Source: Tridacna crocea (taxonomy: Eukaryota; Mollusca; Bivalvia; Cardiida; Cardiidae). Taken from it: DNA of 64,000 nucleotides. The stretch lies in contig OX031065.1 of NCBI GenBank assembly GCA_943736015.1, forward strand, positions 23,512,427-23,576,426, written 5' to 3'. This document shows, piece after piece, positions 48,376 through 61,249 of the stretch. Positions within the stretch are counted from its first letter, which is position 1; each line of letters starts with the position of its first letter. The notes under the pieces are model-generated. The model worked only from the letters and a program-made list of their open reading frames with translations, ran no database searches and was not told where the DNA came from. Both the position numbers and the translations under genes were made by a program.

Positions 48376-49996
48376 GTTTTTGCGCAGCAGTTAAACCTAA
48401 CATTGACTTTTGACTCGCAAGGTCACCAAAATTGACCCTGGTAAGAAAACAGGGAAACATTCGGTTTACCTTTCTTTGATTTGTGCAACAGGTAGCAGTT
48501 GCCTCCGAAAGTGTCCGAGTTGATTTTACAATTTTATGCGCAGCACGTAACCATCACGTATGGGGGACATAGTCATCGTAACCAAATCAATGGCCCTAGT
48601 GAGAGAAAACGAAAAAGAAAAATCCCTATGATTGACTTGAATGACAGACCTGTCGTCTGCTACAAAATGTTCCATAAGTCCATGTTTCATGTTTTCGCGG
48701 ATGCGTAAATGGAACCTATGAGACGGTAGTCAACGTAAATGGTTTGTTGCCATGGTATAAAGACAACGGAGGGGAAAAAAAAAAAAAAAAATGTCGGAAA
48801 TTTTGTTCCCTACATTTGACTTAAGAAACATGTGTTGTCTGCCACGAAATGTTCCCTGAGTCGATTTTTCATGTTTTTCGCGGATACGTAAGTGGCACCT
48901 ATGAGAGACGGTAGTCTACGTAAATGGGTATGTCGTCACGGTATAAAGAGATTGGAGAGAAAAAATATATTAGAAATTTAGTTCTCTTTGTTTGACTTAT
49001 GCAGTTGCTACTGAAAGAGTCTTCAGTCTTTTTTTAGCCACTTGTCACATTATTTCCTGGTGTTTTCGCATGTGCGTAACTGGCACGTATGAAACGGTAG
49101 TCAATGTAACTGGGTTTCCTGTTGCGGTTTGAAGAGATTAGAAGAATTACGCTTCAATGCCCTTTGTTTGATTCATGCAATAGGAATCAATTGCTACTGA
49201 AAGAGTATTCAGTCTTTTTTTAGCCACTTGTCACATTCATTTCTGGGTTTTTTGCACTGTACATTGATCATTTTGGCTTATTCAATGTGCAGAATTTAAT
49301 GTGGTCTGAGTCAGAAAATCTAATTAAGGGATAAAGGGGCATCAAGGGTTTATTTCAAGGGAAGTAACTCTTGCAGGGGGGGGCTTGAAAAGACCAAAAC
49401 AAGGTCTTCTGCCACCCTGTTCTCTTAAATTTTGGCCCTTTTTCAGTGAAATCTGGCATGTGTGGATGGTGCATGCCTGGCAGTTTGCCAAGGACTGCAC
49501 AGCAGCCTTCAAAGGAGACTTTAAATCCACTTTTATGCCGTTTTTTGTTCACTGTTTTCTATTGATATATTAGGGCGCCATTTTGAAGTAATTTTCAAGC
49601 TCTCTGATTGGCTGATTGGGCCCAGCTTTGAATTTCTCGAAGCCTCTGATTGGCTGACTGGGCCCAGCTTTGAATTTCTCGAAGCCTCTGATTGGCTGAC
49701 TGGGCCCCATGCTGATTTCCTTATTAACCTTTTACCACACAATGACGCCTTTTTACACACCCGAAAGAGAAAGCTTTTGAAAATAATCTGAGAAAAGGAG
49801 ACAATGCAGGTTACCAGCATTTTCTCCTTTTCCCACAATGTTTTCTACCCTATCGAAGAAAAAATGGATTATTGCTTATTCTTACGTCTTATTGTATCTT
49901 TATGGCCTATTTTCAAATTCTTCAAACTAGAACAAGATTTTTTTTTTTAACTGGAAAAAGTTTCCGCAACAGCAACCCGTTGCTTCTGAATTCTAT
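48376..49996 (+). repeat. Unit 31, type-a unit of the trimer (1621 bp)
   Basis: T at 48836 and G tract 8, as in units 25 and 28. CCAAT minisatellite at 49602-49708, hairpin at 49792-49832. Confidence 0.97.
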
Positions 49997-51616
49997 GTTT
50001 TTGCGCAGCAGTTAAACCTAACATTGACTTTTGACTCGCAAGGTCACCAAAATTGACCCTGGTAAGAAAACAGGGAAACATTCGGTTTACCTTTCTTTGA
50101 TTTGTGCAACAGGTAGCAGTTGCCTCCGAAAGTGTCCGAGTTGATTTTACAATTTTATGCGCAGCACGTAACCATCACGTATGGGGGACATAGTCATCGT
50201 AACCAAATCAATGGCCCTAGTGAGAGAAAACGAAAAAGAAAAATCCCTATGATTGACTTGAATGACAGACCTGTCGTCTGCTACAAAATGTTCCATAAGT
50301 CCATGTTTCATGTTTTCGCGGATGCGTAAATGGAACCTATGAGACGGTAGTCAACGTAAATGGTTTGTTGCCATGGTATAAAGACAACGGAGGGAAAAAA
50401 AAAAAAAAAAAATGTCGGAAATTTTGTTCCCTACATTTGACTTAAGAAACATGTGTCGTCTGCCACGAAATGTTCCCTGAGTCGATTTTTCATGTTTTTC
50501 GCGGATACGTAAGTGGCACCTATGAGAGACGGTAGTCTACGTAAATGGGTATGTCGTCACGGTATAAAGAGATTGGAGAGAAAAAATATATTAGAAATTT
50601 AGTTCTCTTTGTTTGACTTATGCAGTTGCTACTGAAAGAGTCTTCAGTCTTTTTTTAGCCACTTGTCACATTATTTCCTGGTGTTTTCGCATGTGCGTAA
50701 CTGGCACGTATGAAACGGTAGTCAATGTAACTGGGTTTCCTGTTGCGGTTTGAAGAGATTAGAAGAATTACGCTTCAATGCCCTTTGTTTGATTCATGCA
50801 ATAGGAATCAATTGCTACTGAAAGAGTATTCAGTCTTTTTTTAGCCACTTGTCACATTCATTTCTGGGTTTTTTGCACTGTACATTGATCATTTTGGCTT
50901 ATTCAATGTGCAGAATTTAATGTGGTCTGAGTCAGAAAATCTAATTAAGGGATAAAGGGGCATCAAGGGTTTATTTCAAGGGAAGTAACTCTTGCAGGGG
51001 GGGCTTGAAAAGACCAAAACAAGGTCTTCTGCCACCCTGTTCTCTTAAATTTTGGCCCTTTTTCAGTGAAATCTGGCATGTGTGGATGGTGCATGCCTGG
51101 CAGTTTGCCAAGGACTGCACAGCAGCCTTCAAAGGAGACTTTAAATCCACTTTTATGCCGTTTTTTGTTCACTGTTTTCTATTGATATATTAGGGCGCCA
51201 TTTTGAAGTAATTTTCAAGCTCTCTGATTGGCTGATTGGGCCCAGCTTTGAATTTCTCGAAGCCTCTGATTGGCTGACTGGGCCCAGCTTTGAATTTCTC
51301 GAAGCCTCTGATTGGCTGACTGGGCCCCATGCTGATTTCCTTATTAACCTTTTACCACACAATGACGCCTTTTTACACACCCGAAAGAGAAAGCTTTTGA
51401 AAATAATCTGAGAAAAGGAGACAATGCAGGTTACCAGCATTTTCTCCTTTTCCCACAATGTTTTCTACCCTATCGAAGAAAAAATGGATTATTGCTTATT
51501 CTTACGTCTTATTGTATCTTTATGGCCTATTTTCAAATTCTTCAAACTAGAACAAGATTTTTTTTTTTAACTGGAAAAAGTTTCCGCAACAGCAACCCGT
51601 TGCTTCTGAATTCTAT
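49997..51616 (+). repeat. Unit 32, type-b unit of the trimer (1620 bp)
   Basis: A at 50395 (GGG then 18 A), as in units 26 and 29. CCAAT minisatellite at 51222-51328, hairpin at 51412-51452. Confidence 0.97.
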
Positions 51617-53236
51617 GTTTTTGCGCAGCAGTTAAACCTAACATTGACTTTTGACTCGCAAGGTCACCAAAATTGACCCTGGTAAGAAAACAGGGAAACA
51701 TTCGGTTTACCTTTCTTTGATTTGTGCAACAGGTAGCAGTTGCCTCCGAAAGTGTCCGAGTTGATTTTACAATTTTATGCGCAGCACGTAACCATCACGT
51801 ATGGGGGACATAGTCATCGTAACCAAATCAATGGCCCTAGTGAGAGAAAACGAAAAAGAAAAATCCCTATGATTGACTTGAATGACAGACCTGTCGTCTG
51901 CTACAAAATGTTCCATAAGTCCATGTTTCATGTTTTCGCGGATGCGTAAATGGAACCTATGAGACGGTAGTCAACGTAAATGGTTTGTTGCCATGGTATA
52001 AAGACAACGGAGGGGAAAAAAAAAAAAAAAAATGTCGGAAATTTTGTTCCCTACATTTGACTTAAGAAACATGTGTCGTCTGCCACGAAATGTTCCCTGA
52101 GTCGATTTTTCATGTTTTTCGCGGATACGTAAGTGGCACCTATGAGAGACGGTAGTCTACGTAAATGGGTATGTCGTCACGGTATAAAGAGATTGGAGAG
52201 AAAAAATATATTAGAAATTTAGTTCTCTTTGTTTGACTTATGCAGTTGCTACTGAAAGAGTCTTCAGTCTTTTTTTAGCCACTTGTCACATTATTTCCTG
52301 GTGTTTTCGCATGTGCGTAACTGGCACGTATGAAACGGTAGTCAATGTAACTGGGTTTCCTGTTGCGGTTTGAAGAGATTAGAAGAATTACGCTTCAATG
52401 CCCTTTGTTTGATTCATGCAATAGGAATCAATTGCTACTGAAAGAGTATTCAGTCTTTTTTTAGCCACTTGTCACATTCATTTCTGGGTTTTTTGCACTG
52501 TACATTGATCATTTTGGCTTATTCAATGTGCAGAATTTAATGTGGTCTGAGTCAGAAAATCTAATTAAGGGATAAAGGGGCATCAAGGGTTTATTTCAAG
52601 GGAAGTAACTCTTGCAGGGGGGGCTTGAAAAGACCAAAACAAGGTCTTCTGCCACCCTGTTCTCTTAAATTTTGGCCCTTTTTCAGTGAAATCTGGCATG
52701 TGTGGATGGTGCATGCCTGGCAGTTTGCCAAGGACTGCACAGCAGCCTTCAAAGGAGACTTTAAATCCACTTTTATGCCGTTTTTTGTTCACTGTTTTCT
52801 ATTGATATATTAGGGCGCCATTTTGAAGTAATTTTCAAGCTCTCTGATTGGCTGATTGGGCCCAGCTTTGAATTTCTCGAAGCCTCTGATTGGCTGACTG
52901 GGCCCAGCTTTGAATTTCTCGAAGCCTCTGATTGGCTGACTGGGCCCCATGCTGATTTCCTTATTAACCTTTTACCACACAATGACGCCTTTTTACACAT
53001 CCGAAAGAGAAAGCTTTTGAAAATAATCTGAGAAAAGGAGACAATGCAGGTTACCAGCATTTTCTCCTTTTCCCACAATGTTTTCTACCCTATCGAAGAA
53101 AAAATGGATTATTGCTTATTCTTACGTCTTATTGTATCTTTATGGCCTATTTTCAAATTCTTCAAACTAGAACAAGATTTTTTTTTTTAACTGGAAAAAG
53201 TTTCCGCAACAGCAACCCGTTGCTTCTGAATTCTAT
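51617..53236 (+). repeat. Unit 33, type-c unit of the trimer (1620 bp)
   Basis: Private C to T at 53000, otherwise consensus. CCAAT minisatellite at 52842-52948, hairpin at 53032-53072. Confidence 0.97.
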
Positions 53237-54814
53237 GTTTTTGCGCAGCAGTTAAACCTAACATTGACTTTTGACTCGCAAGGTCACCAAAATTGACCCT
53301 GGTAAGAAAACAGGGAAACATTCGGTTTACCTTTCTTTGATTTGTGCAACAGGTAGCAGTTGCCTCCGAAAGTGTCCGAGTTGATTTTACAATTTTATGC
53401 GCAGCACATAACCATCACGTATGGGGGACATAGTCATCGTAACCAAATCAATGGCCCTAGTGAGAGAAAACGAAAAAGAAAAATCCCTATGATTGACTTG
53501 AATGACAGACCTGTCGTCTGCTACAAAATGTTCCATAAGTCCATGTTTCATGTTTTCGCGGATGCGTAAATGGAACCTATGAGACGGTAGTCAACGTAAA
53601 TGGTTTGTTGCCATGGTATAAAGACAACGGAGGGGAAAAAAAAAAAAAAAAATGTCGGAAATTTTGTTCCCTACATTTGACTTAAGAAACATGTGTCGTC
53701 TGCCACAAAATGTTCCCTGAGTCGATTTTTCATGTTTTTCGCGGATACGTAAGTGGCACCTATGAGAGACGGTAGTCTACGTAAATGGGTATGTCGTCAC
53801 GGTATAAAGAGATTGGAGAGAAAAAATATATTAGAAATTTAGTTCTCTTTGTTTGACTTATGCAGTTGCTACTGAAAGAGTCTTCAGTCTTTTTTTAGCC
53901 ACTTGTCACATTATTTCCTGGTGTTTTCGCATGTGCGTAACTGGCACGTATGAAACGGTAGTCAATGTAACTGGGTTTCCTGTTGCGGTTTGAAGAGATT
54001 AGAAGAATTACGCTTCAATGCCCTTTGTTTGATTCATGCAATAGGAATCAATTGCTACTGAAAGAGTATTCAGTCTTTTTTTAGCCACTTGTCACATTCA
54101 TTTCTGGGTTTTTTGCACTGTACATTGATCATTTTGGCTTATTCAATGTGCAGAATTTAATGTGGTCTGAGTCAGAAAATCTAATTAAGGGATAAAGGGG
54201 CATCAAGGGTTTATTTCAAGGGAAGTAACTCTTGCAGGGGGGGCTTGAAAAGACCAAAACAAGGTCTTCTGCCACCCTGTTCTCTTAAATTTTGGCCCTT
54301 TTTCAGTGAAATCTGGCATGTGTGGATGGTGCATGCCTGGCAGTTTGCCAAGGACTGCACAGCAGCCTTCAAAGGAGACTTTAAATCCACTTTTATGCCG
54401 TTTTTTGTTCACTGTTTTCTATTGATATATTAGGGCGCCATTTTGAAGTAATTTTCAAGCTCTCTGATTGGCTGATTGGGCCCAGCTTTGAATTTCTCGA
54501 AGCCTCTGATTGGCTGACTGGGCCCCATGCTGATTTCCTTATTAACCTTTTACCACACAATGACGCCTTTTTACACACCCGAAAGAGAAAGCTTTTGAAA
54601 ATAATCTGAGAAAAGGAGACAATGCAGGTTACCAGCATTTTCTCCTTTTCCCACAATGTTTTCTACCCTATCGAAGAAAAAATGGATTATTGCTTATTCT
54701 TACGTCTTATTGTATCTTTATGGCCTATTTTCAAATTCTTCAAACTAGAACAAGATTTTTTTTTTTAACTGGAAAAAGTTTCCGCAACAGCAACCCGTTG
54801 CTTCTGAATTCTAT
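53237..54814 (+). repeat. Unit 34, short unit (1578 bp)
   Basis: Short 42-bp element (54462-54526) with two private G to A changes at CpGs (53408 and 53707). It is the first of a short-short pair. It lacks the type-a trimer markers, so the trimer series ends before it. Hairpin at 54610-54650. Confidence 0.97.
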
Positions 54815-56392
54815 GTTTTTGCGCAGCAGTTAAACCTAACATTGACTTTTGACTCGCAAGGTCACCAAAATTGACCCTGGTAAGAAAACAGGGAAACATT
54901 CGGTTTACCTTTCTTTGATTTGTGCAACAGGTAGCAGTTGCCTCCGAAAGTGTCCGAGTTGATTTTACAATTTTATGCGCAGCACGTAACCATCACGTAT
55001 GGGGGACATAGTCATCGTAACCAAATCAATGGCCCTAGTGAGAGAAAACGAAAAAGAAAAATCCCTATGATTGACTTGAATGACAGACCTGTCGTCTGCT
55101 ACAAAATGTTCCATAAGTCCATGTTTCATGTTTTCGCGGATGCGTAAATGGAACCTATGAGACGGTAGTCAACGTAAATGGTTTGTTGCCATGGTATAAA
55201 GACAACGGAGGGGAAAAAAAAAAAAAAAAATGTCGGAAATTTTGTTCCCTACATTTGACTTAAGAAACATGTGTCGTCTGCCACGAAATGTTCCCTGAGT
55301 CGATTTTTCATGTTTTTCGCGGATACGTAAGTGGCACCTATGAGAGACGGTAGTCTACGTAAATGGGTATGTCGTCACGGTATAAAGAGATTGGAGAGAA
55401 AAAATATATTAGAAATTTAGTTCTCTTTGTTTGACTTATGCAGTTGCTACTGAAAGAGTCTTCAGTCTTTTTTTAGCCACTTGTCACATTATTTCCTGGT
55501 GTTTTCGCATGTGCGTAACTGGCACGTATGAAACGGTAGTCAATGTAACTGGGTTTCCTGTTGCGGTTTGAAGAGATTAGAAGAATTACGCTTCAATGCC
55601 CTTTGTTTGATTCATGCAATAGGAATCAATTGCTACTGAAAGAGTATTCAGTCTTTTTTTAGCCACTTGTCACATTCATTTCTGGGTTTTTTGCACTGTA
55701 CATTGATCATTTTGGCTTATTCAATGTGCAGAATTTAATGTGGTCTGAGTCAGAAAATCTAATTAAGGGATAAAGGGGCATCAAGGGTTTATTTCAAGGG
55801 AAGTAACTCTTGCAGGGGGGGCTTGAAAAGACCAAAACAAGGTCTTCTGCCACCCTGTTCTCTTAAATTTTGGCCCTTTTTCAGTGAAATCTGGCATGTG
55901 TGGATGGTGCATGCCTGGCAGTTTGCCAAGGACTGCACAGCAGCCTTCAAAGGAGACTTTAAATCCACTTTTATGCCGTTTTTTGTTCACTGTTTTCTAT
56001 TGATATATTAGGGCGCCATTTTGAAGTAATTTTCAAGCTCTCTGATTGGCTGATTGGGCCCAGCTTTGAATTTCTCGAAGCCTCTGATTGGCTGACTGGG
56101 CCCCATGCTGATTTCCTTATTAACCTTTTACCACACAATGACGCCTTTTTACACACCCGAAAGAGAAAGCTTTTGAAAATAATCTGAGAAAAGGAGACAA
56201 TGCAGGTTACCAGCATTTTCTCCTTTTCCCACAATGTTTTCTACCCTATCGAAGAAAAAATGGATTATTGCTTATTCTTACGTCTTATTGTATCTTTATG
56301 GCCTATTTTCAAATTCTTCAAACTAGAACAAGATTTTTTTTTTTAACTGGAAAAAGTTTCCGCAACAGCAACCCGTTGCTTCTGAATTCTAT
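54815..56392 (+). repeat. Unit 35, short unit (1578 bp)
   Basis: Short 42-bp element (56040-56104). Second of a short-short pair, but without the perfect-hairpin variant of units 3 and 17. Hairpin at 56188-56228. Confidence 0.97.
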
Positions 56393-58010
56393 GTTTTTGC
56401 GCAGCAGGTAAACCTAACATTGACTTTTGACTCGCAAGGTCACCAAAATTGACCCTGGTAAGAAAACAGGGAAACATTCGGTTTACCTTTCTTTGATTTG
56501 TGCAACAGGTAGCAGTTGCCTCCGAAAGTGTCCGAGTTGATTTTACAATTTTATGCGCAGCACGTAACCATCACGTATGGGGGACATAGTCATCGTAACC
56601 AAATCAATGGCCCTAGTGAGAGAAAACGAAAAAGAAAAATCCCTATGATTGACTTGAATGACAGACCTGTCGTCTGCTACAAAATGTTCCATAAGTCCAT
56701 GTTTCATGTTTTCGCGGATGCGTAAATGGAACCTATGAGACGGTAGTCAACGTAAATGGTTTGTTGCCATGGTATAAAGACAACGGAGGGGGAAAAAAAA
56801 AAAAAAATGTCGGAAATTTTGTTCCCTACATTTGACTTAAGAAACATGTGTCGTCTGCCACGAAATGTTCCCTGAGTCGATTTTTCATGTTTTTCGCGGA
56901 TACGTAAGTGGCACCTATGAGAGACGGTAGTCTACGTAAATGGGTATGTCGTCACGGTATAAAGAGATTGGAGAGAAAAAATATATTAGAAATTTAGTTC
57001 TCTTTGTTTGACTTATGCAGTTGCTACTGAAAGAGTCTTCAGTCTTTTTTTAGCCACTTGTCACATTATTTCCTGGTGTTTTCGCATGTGCGTAACTGGC
57101 ACGTATGAAACGGTAGTCAATGTAACTGGGTTTCCTGTTGCGGTTTGAAGAGATTAGAAGAATTACGCTTCAATGCCCTTTGTTTGATTCATGCAATAGG
57201 AATCAATTGCTACTGAAAGAGTATTCAGTCTTTTTTTAGCCACTTGTCACATTCATTTCTGGGTTTTTTGCACTGTACATTGATCATTTTGGCTTATTCA
57301 ATGTGCAGAATTTAATGTGGTCTGAGTCAGAAAATCTAATTAAGGGATAAAGGGGCATCAAGGGTTTATTTCAAGGGAAGTAACTCTTGCAGGGGGGGCT
57401 TGAAAAGACCAAAACAAGGTCTTCTGCCACCCTGTTCTCTTAAATTTTGGCCCTTTTTCAGTGAAATCTGGCATGTGTGGATGGTGCATGCCTGGCAGTT
57501 TGCCAAGGACTGCACAGCAGCCTTCAAAGGAGACTTTAAATCCACTTTTATGCCGTTTTTTGTTCACTGTTTTCTATTGATATATTAGGGCGCCATTTTG
57601 AAGTAATTTTCAAGCTCTCTGATTGGCTGATTGGGCCCAGCTTTGAATTTCTCGAAGCCTCTGATTGGCTGACTGGGCCCAGCTTTGAATTTCTCGAAGC
57701 CTCTGATTGGCTGACTGGGCCCCATGCTGATTTCCTTATTAACCTTTTACCACACAATGACGCCTTTTTACACACCCGAAAGAGAAAGCTTTTGAAAATA
57801 ATCTGAGAAAAGGAGACAATGCAGGTTACCAGCATTTTCTCCTTTTCCCACAATGTTTTCTACCCTATCGAAGAAAAAATGGATTATTGCTTATTCTTAC
57901 GTCTTATTGTATCTTTATGGCCTATTTTCAAATTCTTCAAACTAGAACAAGATTTTTTTTTTAACTGGAAAAAGTTTCCGCAACAGCAACCCGTTGCTTC
58001 TGAATTCTAT
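56393..58010 (+). repeat. Unit 36, long unit with altered tracts (1618 bp)
   Basis: Private T to G at 56408. The G/A tract reads five G then 15 A. The T tract is 10 instead of 11, which opens an 83-codon plus-strand frame at 57819-58070. CCAAT minisatellite at 57617-57723, hairpin at 57807-57847. Confidence 0.97.
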
Positions 58011-59629
58011 GTTTTTGCGCAGCAGTTAAACCTAACATTGACTTTTGACTCGCAAGGTCACCAAAATTGACCCTGGTAAGAAAACAGGGAAACATTCGGT
58101 TTACCTTTCTTTGATTTGTGCAACAGGTAGCAGTTGCCTCCGAAAGTGTCCGAGTTGATTTTACAATTTTATGCGCAGCACGTAACCATCACGTATGGGG
58201 GACATAGTCATCGTAACCAAATCAATGGCCCTAGTGAGAGAAAACGAAAAAGAAAAATCCCTATGATTGACTTGAATGACAGACCTGTCGTCTGCTACAA
58301 AATGTTCCATAAGTCCATGTTTCATGTTTTCGCGGATGCGTAAATGGAACCTATGAGACGGTAGTCAACGTAAATGGTTTGTTGCCATGGTATAAAGACA
58401 ACGGAGGGGAAAAAAAAAAAAAAAATGTCGGAAATTTTGTTCCCTACATTTGACTTAAGAAACATGTGTCGTCTGCCACGAAATGTTCCCTGAGTCGATT
58501 TTTCATGTTTTTCGCGGATACGTAAGTGGCACCTATGAGAGACGGTAGTCTACGTAAATGGGTATGTCGTCACGGTATAAAGAGATTGGAGAGAAAAAAT
58601 ATATTAGAAATTTAGTTCTCTTTGTTTGACTTATGCAGTTGCTACTGAAAGAGTCTTCAGTCTTTTTTTAGCCACTTGTCACATTATTTCCTGGTGTTTT
58701 CGCATGTGCGTAACTGGCACGTATGAAACGGTAGTCAATGTAACTGGGTTTCCTGTTGCGGTTTGAAGAGATTAGAAGAATTACGCTTCAATGCCCTTTG
58801 TTTGATTCATGCAATAGGAATCAATTGCTACTGAAAGAGTATTCAGTCTTTTTTTAGCCACTTGTCACATTCATTTCTGGGTTTTTTGCACTGTACATTG
58901 ATCATTTTGGCTTATTCAATGTGCAGAATTTAATGTGGTCTGAGTCAGAAAATCTAATTAAGGGATAAAGGGGCATCAAGGGTTTATTTCAAGGGAAGTA
59001 ACTCTTGCAGGGGGGGCTTGAAAAGACCAAAACAAGGTCTTCTGCCACCCTGTTCTCTTAAATTTTGGCCCTTTTTCAGTGAAATCTGGCATGTGTGGAT
59101 GGTGCATGCCTGGCAGTTTGCCAAGGACTGCACAGCAGCCTTCAAAGGAGACTTTAAATCCACTTTTATGCCGTTTTTTGTTCACTGTTTTCTATTGATA
59201 TATTAGGGCGCCATTTTGAAGTAATTTTCAAGCTCTCTGATTGGCTGATTGGGCCCAGCTTTGAATTTCTCGAAGCCTCTGATTGGCTGACTGGGCCCAG
59301 CTTTGAATTTCTCGAAGCCTCTGATTGGCTGACTGGGCCCCATGCTGATTTCCTTATTAACCTTTTACCACACAATGACGCCTTTTTACACACCCGAAAG
59401 AGAAAGCTTTTGAAAATAATCTGAGAAAAGGAGACAATGCAGGTTACCAGCATTTTCTCCTTTTCCCACAATGTTTTCTACCCTATCGAAGAAAAAATGG
59501 ATTATTGCTTATTCTTACGTCTTATTGTATCTTTATGGCCTATTTTCAAATTCTTCAAACTAGAACAAGATTTTTTTTTTTAACTGGAAAAAGTTTCCGC
59601 AACAGCAACCCGTTGCTTCTGAATTCTAT
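58011..59629 (+). repeat. Unit 37, long unit (1619 bp)
   Basis: Consensus with A tract 16. CCAAT minisatellite at 59235-59341, hairpin at 59425-59465. Confidence 0.97.
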
Positions 59630-61249
59630 GTTTTTGCGCAGCAGTTAAACCTAACATTGACTTTTGACTCGCAAGGTCACCAAAATTGACCCTGGTAAGA
59701 AAACAGGGAAACATTCGGTTTACCTTTCTTTGATTTGTGCAACAGGTAGCAGTTGCCTCCGAAAGTGTCCGAGTTGATTTTACAATTTTATGCGCAGCAC
59801 GTAACCATCACGTATGGGGGACATAGTCATCGTAACCAAATCAATGGCCCTAGTGAGAGAAAACGAAAAAGAAAAATCCCTATGATTGACTTGAATGACA
59901 GACCTGTCGTCTGCTACAAAATGTTCCATAAGTCCATGTTTCATGTTTTCGCGGATGCGTAAATGGAACCTATGAGACGGTAGTCAACGTAAATGGTTTG
60001 TTGCCATGGTATAAAGACAACGGAGGGGAAAAAAAAAAAAAAAAATGTCGGAAATTTTGTTCCCTACATTTGACTTAAGAAACATGTGTCGTCTGCCACG
60101 AAATGTTCCCTGAGTCGATTTTTCATGTTTTTCGCGGATACGTAAGTGGCACCTATGAGAGACGGTAGTCTACGTAAATGGGTATGTCGTCACGGTATAA
60201 AGAGATTGGAGAGAAAAAATATATTAGAAATTTAGTTCTCTTTGTTTGACTTATGCAGTTGCTACTGAAAGAGTCTTCAGTCTTTTTTTAGCCACTTGTC
60301 ACATTATTTCCTGGTGTTTTCGCATGTGCGTAACTGGCACGTATGAAACGGTAGTCAATGTAACTGGGTTTCCTGTTGCGGTTTGAAGAGATTAGAAGAA
60401 TTACGCTTCAATGCCCTTTGTTTGATTCATGCAATAGGAATCAATTGCTACTGAAAGAGTATTCAGTCTTTTTTTAGCCACTTGTCACATTCATTTCTGG
60501 GTTTTTTGCACTGTACATTGATCATTTTGGCTTATTCAATGTGCAGAATTTAATGTGGTCTGAGTCAGAAAATCTAATTAAGGGATAAAGGGGCATCAAG
60601 GGTTTATTTCAAGGGAAGTAACTCTTGCAGGGGGGGCTTGAAAAGACCAAAACAAGGTCTTCTGCCACCCTGTTCTCTTAAATTTTGGCCCTTTTTCAGT
60701 GAAATCTGGCATGTGTGGATGGTGCATGCCTGGCAGTTTGCCAAGGACTGCACAGCAGCCTTCAAAGGAGACTTTAAATCCACTTTTATGCCGTTTTTTG
60801 TTCACTGTTTTCTATTGATATATTAGGGCGCCATTTTGAAGTAATTTTCAAGCTCTCTGATTGGCTGATTGGGCCCAGCTTTGAATTTCTCGAAGCCTCT
60901 GATTGGCTGACTGGGCCCAGCTTTGAATTTCTCGAAGCCTCTGATTGGCTGACTGGGCCCCATGCTGATTTCCTTATTAACCTTTTACCACACAATGACG
61001 CCTTTTTACACACCCGAAAGAGAAAGCTTTTGAAAATAATCTGAGAAAAGGAGACAATGCAGGTTACCAGCATTTTCTCCTTTTCCCACAATGTTTTCTA
61101 CCCTATCGAAGAAAAAATGGATTATTGCTTATTCTTACGTCTTATTGTATCTTTATGGCCTATTTTCAAATTCTTCAAACTAGAACAAGATTTTTTTTTT
61201 TAACTGGAAAAAGTTTCCGCAACAGCAACCCGTTGCTTCTGAATTCTAT
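59630..61249 (+). repeat. Unit 38, long unit (1620 bp)
   Basis: Consensus sequence. CCAAT minisatellite at 60855-60961, hairpin at 61045-61085. Confidence 0.97.

Larger units (their letters stand above)
48376..53236 (+). repeat. Higher-order trimer, copy 3 (units 31-33)
   Basis: Exactly 4861 bp, with the same marker order. It differs from copy 2 by T at 53000 as far as I can read. The next unit (34) is a short unit without type-a markers, so the series stops here. Confidence 0.9.

Noticed and set aside
38654-53236. Trimer blocks as an assembly duplication
   Set aside because: Not fully excluded, but the blocks carry different private changes (AA at 40791-40792, T at 53000), which an exact assembly duplicate would not show.
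57819-58070. An 83-codon ATG frame in unit 36, and 61-codon frames at 4583-4768 and 27128-27313
   Set aside because: They appear only because T-tract changes (10 T in unit 36, T to G in units 3 and 17) remove a stop. They are unit-specific by-products of tract variation.
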